Counted from the stretch's first letter, positions 1-9,172 are shown. The stretch: DNA of 64,000 nucleotides from Aeromonas aquatica (GCF_000764655.1 NZ_JRGL01000010.1:1-64000); one strand, 5' to 3'. The notes: a model not told the origin generated them from the sequence alone. Numbers and translations are program-made.

Positions 1-690
1 GCTAAGCCAGATGAACAGGGGAAAAGACGCTGGCTCCGTGACTGGTCCAAGTTTATCTCTGCCGAACCGGTCGATGAAAAAGGAAATAAGCCGGGTGTGA
101 GGCTGACGACCAGTGCCGATACCTCCGAGCATGCCTTGAAGATGTTGGAGGACTACATCGACTTCATTATCGTCAAACAAAACCAGAGCCTGGTAAATGA
201 GCTGACTGATCAGAAATCACTCAGGCTGGATACGCTGACAATGAGTTTGAAACTCACAAGTGAAGATGCCAGGCAAGCGCTGAAGCGTGACATCATTAAT
301 ACCGAGTTGGCGGTTAAGGTGGCAAAAGCGGCTGGCGTGACTCAGCCCCTAGAGAACTACAACAGCAGTGAGCGCTTCCCCATTAACCTGGGTACCCAAG
401 GGTTGGAAGAAAAGCTGAAGCTATTGAAAATAATCGACTTAAACATCTACCAGCCCAAACTAGCCGAGTTGCAAATACAGATCGAACGTTTGAAACAGGT
501 CCGTGTTGAAGCGATTCGTTTCAAACCTTTTTCCTATCTTGATGCTCCTGAAGTGCAGCTGAGTCGCGATAAACCCAAGCGTCCCCTGATCGTGGTGCTT
601 GCCACCCTGCTAGGTGGCATGTTGAGTGCCAGCATTGTGCTGATTCGTCGCGCTTTCATAAGTAAGAAACAGCATCATGATGACCAATAA
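1..690 (+). CDS. wzz: Wzz-type O-antigen chain-length determinant, 3' part
   Basis: The frame is open from base 1, so the 5' part lies outside the window; about 229 residues are visible. Wzz proteins sit in the inner membrane with a large periplasmic coiled-coil region and set the modal length of the LPS O-antigen. The visible part has a long helical periplasmic region, a proline-containing segment (FKPFSYLDAPEVQLSRDKPK) typical of the end of that domain, and a C-terminal membrane helix (LIVVLATLLGGMLSASIVL) followed by a basic tail. The last residues (KKQHHDDQ) run into sequence that looks derived from an IS3-family transposase, so the original C-terminus may have been altered. It probably marks the end of an O-antigen cluster to the left. 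Confidence 0.85.
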   Translation, partial: AKPDEQGKRRWLRDWSKFISAEPVDEKGNKPGVRLTTSADTSEHALKMLEDYIDFIIVKQNQSLVNELTDQKSLRLDTLTMSLKLTSEDARQALKRDIINTELAVKVAKAAGVTQPLENYNSSERFPINLGTQGLEEKLKLLKIIDLNIYQPKLAELQIQIERLKQVRVEAIRFKPFSYLDAPEVQLSRDKPKRPLIVVLATLLGGMLSASIVLIRRAFISKKQHHDDQ

Positions 691-766
691 CGGACTGTCA
701 CCGGTAGAGTTTGAAAAGCAGCTCAATATTCAGCAGCAGAGTGTCTAGAAAACTCGGGGCGATTCA
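677..766 (+). mobile_element. IS3-family right-end remnant
   Basis: In the frame starting at 677 the sequence reads MMTNNGLSPVEFEKQL, then ends QQQSV and a TAG at 746. This resembles the C-terminus of IS3-family OrfB transposases (LSPVEFE near the end). It is followed by a terminal-repeat-like stretch (AACTCGGGGCGATTCA, 751-766), as expected at an IS3-family right end. The rest of the element is missing. The fragment overlaps the end of wzz, which suggests an insertion followed by deletion. The left boundary is uncertain (about 660-690). Recognition is from the C-terminal motif only. Confidence 0.6.
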
Positions 767-983
767 GAGTATGGCCGCCTTGTTATTTCGTCATAGCTTA
801 AGCTTTTCTTCTCGAATGGCCTGCCAAGTGATATTGAATCTGGTTACCATAGATGAAAAATGGTATAGCAAGACTGATAGCGTAATAGCGCAATTGATAT
901 GCTCGAATGATGAAGTAATTTAATTTTTTCACAGTAACAGCCCCAGGAAAGTTCATCACCTGAGGCTGTTTTTTAGCAACTAA
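767..983. other. Intergenic remnant between IS fragment and NLP gene
   Basis: No convincing gene is seen. An open frame at 711-923 has no recognisable protein features and starts inside the IS fragment. The only structured element is the terminator at 936-974. Confidence 0.5.
936..974 (+). terminator. Rho-independent terminator
   Basis: Inverted repeat AACAGCC(c)CAGG ... CCTG(a)GGCTGTT followed by a run of T residues on the plus strand. It would end transcription coming from wzz and the IS remnant. It also lies just beyond the stop of the minus-strand NLP gene, but has only a weak T-tract in that direction. Confidence 0.7.
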
Positions 984-1781
984 TTATGGATTGGGATTTG
1001 ACGCTTCGACACTACTTTGAGTGAATGTCGGATAGCCAGACGGTTTCCATGAATTTATGGAACTTAAGAAAGAACTATCTTTCACCTTAATCGACGCATC
1101 TCCATAGTCAAAGCTGTTAAGTCTGTTCCGCATATCTTGATTACTTATTCCATCCCCTCTTAGTTCATACCAAGTAGTGACAGCTGGTGTGACCCAGTAC
1201 TGATAATGATTTTCAGGTGGTTCAGTGCTTGATGCGAATCTAAACGCATGTGTTGATGAACCACTTTTATGGTACACGATCTTTGCATGGTTTCCTTCTT
1301 TAGCAATTTCACCAAATGGTTTAACATCCATTTTCCCATGAGCACTAGCGCCTACATGAGTAATAGCGCCGTTCAATGTCCATACTGTTACCGTTTCCCA
1401 GTCATGTCTATGGCCCAATCCTACAGGGCCATTCTGAGCCTGATCTTTTTCGAAATACATGTCATAGACCTGAGCGCAATAAGTGCCACCGGAGCCTGGG
1501 ATGCATGCGTATCTATGTAATGTGTTTGATATTTCTAGGAAGCCGGCGTCACGGCAACTACCGTTCAGGGCTCCCGATGTCTTCAGCCCTGGGTTTTTCA
1601 CTCCGCTTCGACTGATGCCTGCGGCCGGATAACAGCCATCGGTATCGAAGTCAAAAACAGGTTCGAAACCACGAATATTAATATTGCTGGGATACGCCTC
1701 ATCAAGCTTGGGGAATTCTTCTGCTATGGAGGATGTGGACGCAAGCACCAGCGTCATAAAAATATATTTTTTGTTTTTCAT
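984..1781 (-). CDS. NLP (NPP1/NEP1-like) secreted necrosis-inducing protein
   Basis: 265 residues. The N-terminus is a Sec signal peptide (MKNKKYIFMTLVLASTSSIA, cleavage likely just after). The heptapeptide GHRHDWE, the hallmark of Nep1-like proteins, is present about residues 124-130. It follows two cysteine-containing stretches (C50/C76 region; ACIPGSGGTYC) that could form disulfides. Known NLPs are found in oomycetes, fungi and some bacteria (for example Pectobacterium); they bind metal through the HRHD residues and damage eudicot plant membranes by binding sphingolipids. A start with an AGGGAT ribosome site is visible upstream. The gene is clearly AT-richer than the core genes nearby and is flanked by IS and phage remnants, so horizontal acquisition is likely. 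Its target in this organism is unknown. Confidence 0.88.
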   Translation of the reverse strand: MKNKKYIFMTLVLASTSSIAEEFPKLDEAYPSNINIRGFEPVFDFDTDGCYPAAGISRSGVKNPGLKTSGALNGSCRDAGFLEISNTLHRYACIPGSGGTYCAQVYDMYFEKDQAQNGPVGLGHRHDWETVTVWTLNGAITHVGASAHGKMDVKPFGEIAKEGNHAKIVYHKSGSSTHAFRFASSTEPPENHYQYWVTPAVTTWYELRGDGISNQDMRNRLNSFDYGDASIKVKDSSFLSSINSWKPSGYPTFTQSSVEASNPNP

Positions 1782-2209
1782 GATTTATCCCTGTTTTTTA
1801 AAAATAAGATCCATGGAATTTTTTATATTTATAAATCCTATGTCTATTGCTTTCAGTTCACCTCCTTATGGCTTGAGCAATTTATTAAACATAAGGGAAG
1901 TGGTTGATTAAATAAAGGGATCAAAATCACGAAAACAGGACTCATGAGGGTTATTTAAAGCGTGTTCAGCTCCAGTGCAGGTTTCTGGATTTTATGAACT
2001 AAATGAAACTTAAACTATTTATTTTTTTGTTGTAAAAATCGAACAATATTTTTTGATGTAATGAACTGTTGTACTAATGCGTGATGGATTCTGAATTACG
2101 CCTTAGGAAATTTGATATGAGACTATTTGGTAATCTCAATCCCCCGGCCCGCTCATAAATTGCCTCTCGGTTCTGTAACCATGATGCATTGTTTCATCGT
2201 CCATAAGCT
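1782..2209. other. AT-rich intergenic region
   Basis: About 430 bases with no supportable gene. The part next to 1781 must hold the promoter and leader of the NLP gene. The sequence is AT-rich with T and A runs and has the look of acquired DNA. No clear operator, tRNA or attachment site was recognised. Confidence 0.5.
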
Positions 2210-3026
2210 ACAAGGGCTGGCCGCACACTGGCAGAACTCATCGAGATCTGGTGGGCTCACAAAGGGCAGTATCAAAAATGGGGTGTGCATTTCCATCGCA
2301 CCTTGAAGCGGGCCGATCGTTATTGGGGGGGCAGGGTTAGCCAGCTCGATAACCATGCGCTGACCCTGTTATGTTCGTGCATGTTGACCGCAGGCATCCC
2401 CCCCAATTGCGTCAACCGCTTGGTGGTGGAGCGAGGGGGTCCTCATAGAGGGTGGCTTTTTCAGGGATGAGAACCCGATTCGGGAGCTGAAGGCATTGAA
2501 GGTTGCCCCCAGAGAGATGAGCTATCTCTCTCCACTTGAGGTCGAGCAATTCTGGGCTGGCTGGGTTGGCAGGGGATGATCGAGGTATCGCTGTGTTGTG
2601 CCTGAGCACGGTGGCACGGTGAAGTGAGGCCGCCAATCTAATGGCCGAGCATGTGGTGAACCGTCGGGTTACCTTCGTGACCACCAAGAACGGCAAGAAA
2701 CGCACGGTGCCGATCAGTTAGGAGGTCGAGCACGAGTGGGTGGCGAACCGGCGCGGGCTGTTGTTCCTGTCGCAAACTATCCGCAAGTGCGGGAGATGCT
2801 CAAAGCGGTGAAGCCAGATTTGCCAAAGGGGCAAGCGGTGCATGTGCTGCGACACACTTTCGCCACCCACTTTATGGCCAATGGCGGCAATATCCTGGTG
2901 CTACAGCGAATCCTGGGCCATGCAACCATCCAGCAGACAATGCCCTATGCCCACTTTGCTCCAGATTTTTTACAGGATGCTGTGTGCTTCAACCCACTCA
3001 AAGGTGCAGCGGGGCAGTGTGAATAA
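2210..3026 (+). pseudogene. Decayed P2-like phage tyrosine integrase
   Basis: Fragments of a tyrosine recombinase appear in order but in broken frames. They are RTLAELIEIWWAHKG (from about 2222), ENPIRELKALKVAPREMSYL (about 2470-2530), a segment reading RRVTFVTTKNGKKRTVPIS that ends in a stop near 2720, and an intact C-terminal part (2736-3026). The last contains the catalytic HVLRHTFATH box, LQRILGHATI and the tyrosine segment YAHFAPDFL. This order matches integrases of P2-like prophages. Several frameshifts and stops make it non-functional. The residue before the catalytic Tyr, usually Arg (MRYAHF), is Pro here. No other phage genes are present, so this is a prophage scar. Confidence 0.85.
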
Positions 3027-3360
3027 TTCGCCTGTCAGGTAGAGGGCTGCTGCCTTGGATTGTCCACATCGTTGACCATACCAATGCAGGAAAGGGGGTG
3101 AATGACAACTCACCAGAGTAGGCCACTCTCCAGCCGCGAATGTTGAGGCAAGTCAAATGCAGTGAGGATTTGCGGTAATGACCTGATATTTAAGAGGAAA
3201 GTTGGAAAAGAGTCATTAAATGAAAAAGGGCCTCTTGATGAGGCCTTTTTGCTGTCTGGGATCCGGCAATGTTGGTTTTTTCCCCACTCGGCGCATGCCG
3301 GAGAATCGTGGGCATCGGCAGCCGTGGCAGCCGCTTTGCCGAGTCCCCTTCGCGGCTGGA
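3027..3360. other. Gene-free junction between phage scar and core genome
   Basis: No open frame here has coding character. The segment marks the change from accessory DNA to conserved core genes. It contains the terminator at 3223-3250. No clear attachment-site duplication could be recognised by eye. Confidence 0.5.
3223..3250. terminator. Bidirectional terminator downstream of ubiV
   Basis: Near-perfect hairpin AAAAAGG(G)CCTC - TTGAT - GAGGCCTTTTT with A and T runs on both sides, so it can work on either strand. It lies about 110 bases past the ubiV stop and isolates ubiUV from the phage scar. Confidence 0.75.
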
Positions 3361-4233
3361 TTATTCCACCAGGCTCATGCCGGGGATCTGCCGCCAGTAG
3401 CCGTTGCAGTCCCGCTCCTGCTGCAGGGGCAGGGGAGCCTGACCCTGCGCATTGGCTCTGAAGCGGGCGAGCATCTCCAGCGTCTCCATCCCTTCGGGGG
3501 AGAGGCGCACCACGTCCACCAGATCCGCCATGCTGGCCAGCTCGTTGCCGAGGTTGTAGCAGTAGCCTGATTGGGTCTGGATACCGTTGAGATTGAACAC
3601 CTTCTGCCCCTCCCGGCTGCTGGCGAGGCGCCCTGTGGGGTAGTGGATGCAGGCGAGCTCGCAGCTATCTTTGGGCTTGTCGAGGGAGCGGGCGGTGAAG
3701 CAGCGCGCCGAGTAGGCGAGCGGCAGGTGACCGTAGGCGAACACCTCCACCTCGAACTGGCGGCGGGCCGGGCCCAGATCCTGCTCGAGCTGTACCAGCC
3801 AGTCGCGGGAGAGCTCCACCGGCATCACCCAGCGTTGCATCCCCTGTTTGAGCAGCATGCGCAGCACGTCGGCGTTGTAGGCATTGATGGCCGGGCCGCA
3901 CACGAACGGCAGACCGGCTTCCCAGGCGAGCTGGGCTGTGCCCAGATCGTTGGTTTCGATCAGCAGCTCGCCATTGTCCACCAGCCGTTTGACCTCCTTG
4001 AGCTCGGAGGGGGCCGAGATCAGCGCCAGGGTGGAGAGCACGGCCTGCTTGCCGGAGGCGGCCACCTGGCGAGCCAGGGCAATCCAGTCATCCACCTTGA
4101 GTTCACGGCGCTTGCTGCACACCGTCTCCCCCAGATAGATGATGTCGGCCTGGCTGTGCGTCGCGGCCTCATAGAAGGCCTGGGTGTCGGCCTTGGGCCA
4201 GTAGAAGAGAATGGGCCCGAGAGAAAATTGCAT
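3361..4233 (-). CDS. ubiV: UbiV, oxygen-independent ubiquinone hydroxylation (U32 family)
   Basis: 290 residues from the ATG at 4233, preceded by AAGGAG; the frame is open further upstream but that start has no support, and 290 matches the family (about 292). UbiV is a U32-family protein that works with UbiU as an Fe-S heterodimer to hydroxylate ubiquinone precursors without oxygen. The cysteine pattern of a [4Fe-4S] site is visible: C39 in LGETVCSKR, then SARCF and CELAC near residues 180-197. It lies 79 bases downstream of ubiU in the same direction, so the two are probably cotranscribed. Confidence 0.92.
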   Translation of the reverse strand: MQFSLGPILFYWPKADTQAFYEAATHSQADIIYLGETVCSKRRELKVDDWIALARQVAASGKQAVLSTLALISAPSELKEVKRLVDNGELLIETNDLGTAQLAWEAGLPFVCGPAINAYNADVLRMLLKQGMQRWVMPVELSRDWLVQLEQDLGPARRQFEVEVFAYGHLPLAYSARCFTARSLDKPKDSCELACIHYPTGRLASSREGQKVFNLNGIQTQSGYCYNLGNELASMADLVDVVRLSPEGMETLEMLARFRANAQGQAPLPLQQERDCNGYWRQIPGMSLVE

Positions 4234-4312
4234 TAATTGTGCTCCTTGCTGTGATGCTGGCAGTGGAAGATGTTGCCGTCTTGTCTGAGAAAGCGGGACA
4301 TGGGGCCTCTCC

Positions 4313-5308
4313 TTATTGCCACTGGCGGTGGTAGGCACCCAGGGTGGTCTGGCTCCCCTCGGAGACGCGGGCGAGCTGGGCATCCCATTCGGCCTTGACG
4401 CTATAAGCCTCCGGGTTGGCCTGGTAGCTGTCGATGGCGGCGCGCCAGACCCGGGTCACCTGCTCCACATAGGCGGGGCTGCGCTGGCGGCCCTCGATCT
4501 TGACCGACTGGATCCCGGTCTGGAACAGTTCGGGCAAGAGGCCCAGGGTGTTGAGGCTGGTGGGTTCCTCCAGGGCGTGATAGGTCTGGCCATCCACCTC
4601 GAAGCGTCCCTTGCACAGGGTCGGGTAGCCGGCGTTCTCACCCGGGCCGTAGCGGTCGATCAGCACCTCGTTCAAGCGGGATTCGAGGCCGCCCGGGGTC
4701 TCCTCCCAGCGCACGAACTTGGCTGGCGAGCAGGCACCGACTGTGTTGGGGCTCTCCCCAGTCATGTAGGAGGAGAGGTAGCAGCGCCCCTCCGCCATGA
4801 TGCAGAGGCTGCCGAAGGCAAAGACCTCGAGGCCGACGTCGGTCTCGCGAGCCAGTTGCCGGACCTGGTGCATGGAGAGCACCCGTGGCAGCACCACCCG
4901 GGCGACGTTGAAGTGCTGCTGGTAGAAGCGAATGGCGGCGGCATTGGTGGCACTGGCCTGCACCGATACGTGCAGCTCCATGTCCGGATACTGGCGACTG
5001 GCGTAATCGAGCACGGCGAGATCGGCGATGATCAGCGCATCGGCGCCGAGCGCCACCCCGCGATCCACCGCCTGCTTCCATCTGGCGTCGGAGCCCGGAT
5101 GGGCAAAGGTGTTGATGGCGATGTGCAGCTTGCGGCCGTGCTGGTGCACGTAATCCACCGCCTTGGCCAGCTTGCTGTCGGTGAAGTTGAGGCCGGCAAA
5201 ATGGCGGGCATTGGTGTCATCCTTGAAACCGATATAGACCGCATCGGCGCCGTTATCCACGGCCGTTTTCAGTGCCGGCAGGCTGCCTGCCGGGCAGAGT
5301 AATTCCAT
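4313..5308 (-). CDS. ubiU: UbiU, oxygen-independent ubiquinone hydroxylation (U32 family)
   Basis: 331 residues from the ATG at 5308 (MELLCPAGSLPALKTAVDNG), the usual family length; a GGAG lies 8 bases upstream, and the longer open frame to 5755 is rejected because it overlaps ubiT. The U32 peptidase-like fold is indicated by the N-terminal LCPAG, the central FGSLCIMAEGRCYLSSY with GACSPAKF, and VKIEGRQRS. The central cysteines plus LCKGRF supply the Fe-S ligands known for UbiU. It pairs with UbiV, and ubiT is divergent 190 bases away, the same arrangement as E. coli yhbUV/yhbT. In E. coli this set is turned on without oxygen, but I found no clear FNR box here. Confidence 0.92.
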   Translation of the reverse strand: MELLCPAGSLPALKTAVDNGADAVYIGFKDDTNARHFAGLNFTDSKLAKAVDYVHQHGRKLHIAINTFAHPGSDARWKQAVDRGVALGADALIIADLAVLDYASRQYPDMELHVSVQASATNAAAIRFYQQHFNVARVVLPRVLSMHQVRQLARETDVGLEVFAFGSLCIMAEGRCYLSSYMTGESPNTVGACSPAKFVRWEETPGGLESRLNEVLIDRYGPGENAGYPTLCKGRFEVDGQTYHALEEPTSLNTLGLLPELFQTGIQSVKIEGRQRSPAYVEQVTRVWRAAIDSYQANPEAYSVKAEWDAQLARVSEGSQTTLGAYHRQWQ

Positions 5309-5497
5309 CGGGTACGCTCCGAGAGGGCAAAAATGCAAAAGTGGCCCGATTGTATGCACCGGCGCGCTCCCACTTTTTGACCTGAGGCAGCTTTGTGTGG
5401 CTTTACCCTTCTTGAGGTAAGTGGCCACAATTTTGATTTTCAACAGGATCCTGACAATTGCACTGTGTTTGAATGCGCAAAAAACTGGGAGTTTATC

Positions 5498-6013
5498 GTG
5501 TTTCAACAACTGCAACGTCGCCTGGTCGAACAGGCACCTCGTCTCTTGCGTCATCCCCTCAAGCTGGTGCCCTTCTCCCTTCAGCAAAATCTGATGGAGG
5601 GGCTGCTGGCCCAGGTGTTCAAGGAGGCCATCCAGGACGGCGACTTCGCGTTCCTGGCGGGCAAGTGGCTGAAAGTCGAGGTGACGGATCTCGAACTCTG
5701 CTGGTTTATCAGCGATCGGGAGGGGAAGCTGGTGGTGGCTCGTGACTGTGAACACGCAGACGTCTGCTTCAGTGGCAACAGCCAGGATCTTATCCTGATC
5801 GCCGCCCGCCGGGAGGATCCGGACTCACTCTTCTTCCAGCGCAAGCTGAAGATAGAGGGGGACACAGAGCTCGGACTGGAAGTGAAGAACCTGATGGACA
5901 GCCTGGATCTCGACGGCCTGCCCAGGCTGATGAAGTACCCGCTGATGGACTTGGCGACCCTGGTCGAGCGGGCCCGCTCAGCGCAGGATCCGGTGCCCGC
6001 GCCGGCGGCCTGA
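5498..6013 (+). CDS. ubiT: UbiT, SCP2-domain ubiquinone biosynthesis accessory protein
   Basis: 171 residues from the GTG at 5498, preceded by GGGAG. The frame opens upstream at 5393, but family members begin close to FQQLQRRL, so the later start is chosen. UbiT is a lipid-binding SCP2-domain protein, the partner of UbiU/UbiV in anaerobic ubiquinone synthesis, related to UbiJ. The conserved core is clear: FLAGKWLKVEV, LCWFISDREGKLVV, LIAARREDPDSLFFQRKL and IEGDTELGLEVKNLMD. It is transcribed away from ubiUV. Its 3' end overlaps the convergent gene at 5978 by 36 bases. Confidence 0.9.
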   Translation: MFQQLQRRLVEQAPRLLRHPLKLVPFSLQQNLMEGLLAQVFKEAIQDGDFAFLAGKWLKVEVTDLELCWFISDREGKLVVARDCEHADVCFSGNSQDLILIAARREDPDSLFFQRKLKIEGDTELGLEVKNLMDSLDLDGLPRLMKYPLMDLATLVERARSAQDPVPAPAA

Positions 6014-6418
6014 ACTGCGCCTCAGGTGCAGCGCCAGGCCTGGGGCATGATGGCGATGGCGCCGCCGGGCCCACAGACAGCGGCAACCCCACAGACCGGG
6101 TAGCAGGGCCAGCAGCGCCGTGTTACCCGGCAGGCGCAGCAACAGCAGCGCCAGTGCCAGCCACACAAACGGCAGCGCCTCGTAGTACCACTCGGGTTGG
6201 AACCAGCGTTTGGCCGGGAAGATGATCAGATCGGTGCGTCGGTAGTTGGATCGCATCATCCAGAGGATGGCGCCCACCCCGAACAACAAGGCCGCCGCGA
6301 GCCAGAGCAGCGGGGAGTGGACGAAGAGCACCAGCCCTGCCGACAACAGCAGGTAAAGGCCGGGCAACTGCTCGTAGAGCCAGGAGGGAAGCATGGGTGG
6401 CGACTCCGGATCGTGCAT
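5978..6418 (-). CDS. Small integral membrane protein, function unknown
   Basis: About 146 residues from the ATG at 6418 (MHDPESPPMLPSWLYEQLPG); AAGAG lies 6 bases upstream. Four hydrophobic segments are visible (LPGLYLLLSAGLVLF, LLWLAAALLFGVGAILW, ALPFVWLALALLLL, TALLALLPGLWG), so an inner-membrane location is likely. The C-terminus is very basic and Arg/His-rich (about 30 residues). That tail overlaps the end of ubiT on the other strand, so its composition may partly reflect the overlap. I do not recognise a characterised family. Confidence 0.65.
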   Translation of the reverse strand: MHDPESPPMLPSWLYEQLPGLYLLLSAGLVLFVHSPLLWLAAALLFGVGAILWMMRSNYRRTDLIIFPAKRWFQPEWYYEALPFVWLALALLLLRLPGNTALLALLPGLWGCRCLWARRRHRHHAPGLALHLRRSSGRRRGHRILR

Positions 6419-6580
6419 CTTGAACTCTTTTAAGGTTAGCCCGCCCCTTCTCTTGCCCTCATGCTGCTTGGTTATACGCCTGCCCATTTTTGTTCTGAAA
6501 TGCGGGGTCAGAAGCGATGCCAAAATAGCGATTGGTTATGTTACAATTGCGCGCCATTTTTGACGGAAGATTGACAGGGC

Positions 6581-7306
6581 ATGCTGGACCAGATTCGTAT
6601 CGTGTTGGTAAATACCTCCCACCCCGGCAACATGGGGTCCGCGGCGCGGGCCATGAAGACCATGGGGCTGACCCAGCTGGTATTGGTCGATCCACAAGCG
6701 CTGCCCGATGACAACGCCATGGCCCTGGCGGCAGGGGCCAGCGATGTTCTGGCCAATGCCCGCATCGTCCCGACCCTGGATGACGCCATCGCCGACTGCA
6801 CCCTGGTCATCGGCACCAGTGCCCGCTCCCGTACCCTGAGCTGGCCCATGCTGGATCCCCGCGAAGCCGCCGAGAAGCTGGTGACCGAGGGGGTGACGCA
6901 TCCGGTCGCCCTGGTGTTTGGCCGTGAACGTACTGGTCTCACCAACGATGAGCTGCAAAAGTGCCACTACCACGTGGCCATTTCGGCCAACCCCGAGTAC
7001 AGCTCCCTCAATCTGGCCATGGCGGTGCAGACCCTCTGTTACGAGGTGCGCATGCGCTGGTTGCAGGAGCAGGCGCCCGAGCCACAAGAAGAGCCGATGG
7101 ACTATCCCAGTGCCGAGCAACTGGAAGGTTTTTATCAGCATCTTGAGCAGACGCTGCAGAAGACGGGGTTCATCACCGAAGAACATCCCGGTCACGTGAT
7201 GAGCAAGCTGCGCCGCCTGTTCAACCGGGCTCGGCCGGAAGTGGTTGAACTGAACATTTTGCGCGGTATTCTCACCTCGGTGCAGAAACCCCGTCCGCAG
7301 GACTAA
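6581..7306 (+). CDS. trmJ: tRNA (cytidine/uridine-2'-O-)-methyltransferase TrmJ
   Basis: 241 residues, SPOUT superfamily. TrmJ methylates the 2'-O of nucleotide 32 in the anticodon loop of several tRNAs with SAM as donor. The N-terminal motif [20 protein letters not shown], the central [12 protein letters not shown], and the SAM-binding trefoil-knot residues [15 protein letters not shown] and [14 protein letters not shown] are all present. The position just ahead of iscR is the same as in E. coli. Length and motifs are normal. Confidence 0.95.
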   Translation: MLDQIRIVLVNTSHPGNMGSAARAMKTMGLTQLVLVDPQALPDDNAMALAAGASDVLANARIVPTLDDAIADCTLVIGTSARSRTLSWPMLDPREAAEKLVTEGVTHPVALVFGRERTGLTNDELQKCHYHVAISANPEYSSLNLAMAVQTLCYEVRMRWLQEQAPEPQEEPMDYPSAEQLEGFYQHLEQTLQKTGFITEEHPGHVMSKLRRLFNRARPEVVELNILRGILTSVQKPRPQD

Positions 7307-7329
7307 TCCCGACTGAATTGCTCAACCAT

Positions 7330-7354
7330 ATACTTGACTGAAATAGTCGGGTAT
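7330..7354. promoter_or_regulatory. IscR type 1 binding site
   Basis: A 25-base imperfect palindrome with half-sites ATACTTGACT and AGTCGGGTAT separated by GAAAT. It matches the known type 1 IscR consensus (ATA-n-YGACT ... AGTCR-n-TAT) used by [2Fe-2S]-IscR. It lies 45-69 bases ahead of the iscR start, as expected for autorepression of the isc operon. The exact -10/-35 was not assigned with confidence. Confidence 0.8.
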
Positions 7355-7398
7355 GTGACCATGTGCCCATATTGATTTGTTCGCAAACGGTAAGGCAT

Positions 7399-7902
7399 AT
7401 GAGACTGACCTCAAAAGGACGTTACGCAGTGACAGCCATGCTCGACGTGGCGTTGCATGCAGAGCAGGGGCCCGTGCCCCTGGCTGATATTTCAGAGCGC
7501 CAGGGCATCTCATTGTCCTATCTGGAGCAGTTGTTTGCCCGCCTGCGCAAGCATGGCCTGGTGAGCAGCGTGCGGGGCCCGGGTGGCGGTTACCGCCTCG
7601 GACTGGCCCCTGGCGAGATCTCGGTCGGTCAGGTGATCACCGCGGTCGATGAGTCGGTCGATGCGACCAAGTGTCTCGGCAAAGGGGGCTGCCACGGTGG
7701 TACCCAGTGTCTGACCCACTCCCTGTGGCGTGACCTCAGCGAGCGTATTTCCAGTTTCCTGGGGAACATCACCCTGGCCGAGCTGGTTGGCCAGGCCGAT
7801 GTGAGACGCATCGCCGGCAAGCAAGATGAACAAATGAAGACTGTGTTGTCCCTGGTTGAACGGGCGGAACGCGGTGATGTGAGCTTGAAAGTCCAACTAT
7901 AA
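7399..7902 (+). CDS. iscR: Fe-S cluster assembly transcriptional regulator IscR
   Basis: 167 residues from the ATG at 7399, preceded by TAAGG. It is an Rrf2-family regulator: winged helix at the N-terminus ([20 protein letters not shown], then [15 protein letters not shown] and the wing GPGGGYRLG). Three cysteines in [13 protein letters not shown] about residues 92-104 ligate the [2Fe-2S] cluster. It senses cluster status and represses its own operon, consistent with the site at 7330-7354. It is first in the operon iscR-iscS-iscU-iscA-hscB-hscA-fdx. Confidence 0.97.
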   Translation: MRLTSKGRYAVTAMLDVALHAEQGPVPLADISERQGISLSYLEQLFARLRKHGLVSSVRGPGGGYRLGLAPGEISVGQVITAVDESVDATKCLGKGGCHGGTQCLTHSLWRDLSERISSFLGNITLAELVGQADVRRIAGKQDEQMKTVLSLVERAERGDVSLKVQL

Positions 7903-7957
7903 ACAAACGTGCTTTCCACGACGGTTCGCAGTGTGATTCGTCGTAACGGAGAAAAAC

Positions 7958-9172
7958 ATGAAACTGCCTATTTACCTTGATTATTCGGCAACCTGCCCGG
8001 TAGACCCGCGGGTCGCAGAAAAAATGATGCAGTGCCTCACCATGGACGGCCTGTTTGGCAACCCTGCCTCCCGCTCTCACCGTTTCGGCTGGCAGGCCGA
8101 AGAGGCGGTGGATCTGGCCCGTAATCAAGTGGCAGAGCTGATTGGCGCGGACCCTCGCGAAATCGTCTTCACCTCAGGTGCGACTGAATCCAACAACCTG
8201 GCCATCAAGGGCGTTGCCCATTTCTACGCTGGCAAGGGCAAACACATCATCACCTCCAAGACCGAACACAAGGCGGTGCTTGACACCTGCCGCCAGCTGG
8301 AGCGTGAAGGCTACGAGGTGACCTACCTCGAGCCGATGCCAAATGGCCTGTTCACCATCGAGCAGATCGAAGGCGCCCTGCGCGATGACACCATCCTGGT
8401 GAGCATCATGCACGTCAACAACGAGATCGGTGTGGTGCAAGACATCGCCGCCATCGGCGAGCTGTGCCGCTCCCGCAAGATCCTGCTGCACGTGGATGCT
8501 GTCCAGAGCGTGGGCAAGATCCCGGTCGACGTGGAAGCGCTCAAGGTTGACCTGCTCTCCATGTCCGCCCACAAGGTATACGGCCCGAAAGGGATCGGTG
8601 CCCTGTTCGTGCGCCGCAAGCCCCGCGTACGTCTGGAAGCCCAGATGCACGGCGGTGGTCATGAGCGCGGTATGCGCTCCGGCACCCTGCCGACTCACCA
8701 GATCGTCGGCATGGGCGAAGCCTTCCGCATCGCCAAGGAAGAGATGGCGAGCGAGAGCCAGCACATCATGGCCCTGCGCCAGCGTCTGTGGAACGGCATC
8801 AAGAACATCGAAGAAGTCTATATCAACGGCGATCTGGACCACCGTGTCCCGGGTAACCTGAACGTCAGCTTCGCCTATGTGGAAGGGGAATCCCTCATCA
8901 TGGCACTGAAGGATCTGGCGGTCTCTTCCGGCTCGGCCTGTACCTCTGCCAGCCTGGAACCTTCCTATGTGCTGCGCGCCCTTGGCCTGAACGACGAGCT
9001 GGCACACAGCTCCATCCGTTTCAGCATCGGTCGCTTCACCACCGAGGAAGAGATCGACTACGCAATCAAGCTCATCTGCGACTCCATCGGCCGCCTGCGC
9101 GAGATGTCTCCCCTGTGGGAGATGTTCAAGGACGGCGTCGATCTGAACACGGTCGAATGGGCTCATCACTGA
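7958..9172 (+). CDS. iscS: Cysteine desulfurase IscS
   Basis: 404 residues, the same length as E. coli IscS. This PLP enzyme takes sulfur from cysteine and passes it as persulfide to IscU and to tRNA thiolation proteins. The PLP lysine lies in [12 protein letters not shown], and the mobile-loop catalytic Cys is in [10 protein letters not shown] about residue 328. The N-terminal [18 protein letters not shown] is typical. It lies 55 bases after iscR and shows no irregularity. Confidence 0.98.
   Translation: MKLPIYLDYSATCPVDPRVAEKMMQCLTMDGLFGNPASRSHRFGWQAEEAVDLARNQVAELIGADPREIVFTSGATESNNLAIKGVAHFYAGKGKHIITSKTEHKAVLDTCRQLEREGYEVTYLEPMPNGLFTIEQIEGALRDDTILVSIMHVNNEIGVVQDIAAIGELCRSRKILLHVDAVQSVGKIPVDVEALKVDLLSMSAHKVYGPKGIGALFVRRKPRVRLEAQMHGGGHERGMRSGTLPTHQIVGMGEAFRIAKEEMASESQHIMALRQRLWNGIKNIEEVYINGDLDHRVPGNLNVSFAYVEGESLIMALKDLAVSSGSACTSASLEPSYVLRALGLNDELAHSSIRFSIGRFTTEEEIDYAIKLICDSIGRLREMSPLWEMFKDGVDLNTVEWAHH

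Noticed and set aside
711..923. 70-codon open frame after wzz
   Set aside because: It starts inside the IS3 remnant and shows no protein features or ribosome site.
5309..5497. FNR box between ubiU and ubiT
   Set aside because: Candidate TTGA-TTT-TCAA has the wrong spacing (3 instead of 6 bases) and other TTGA sites lack a second half-site.
5309..5755. Upstream extension of ubiU
   Set aside because: The family starts at MELLCPAG; the extension overlaps ubiT and has no recognisable content.
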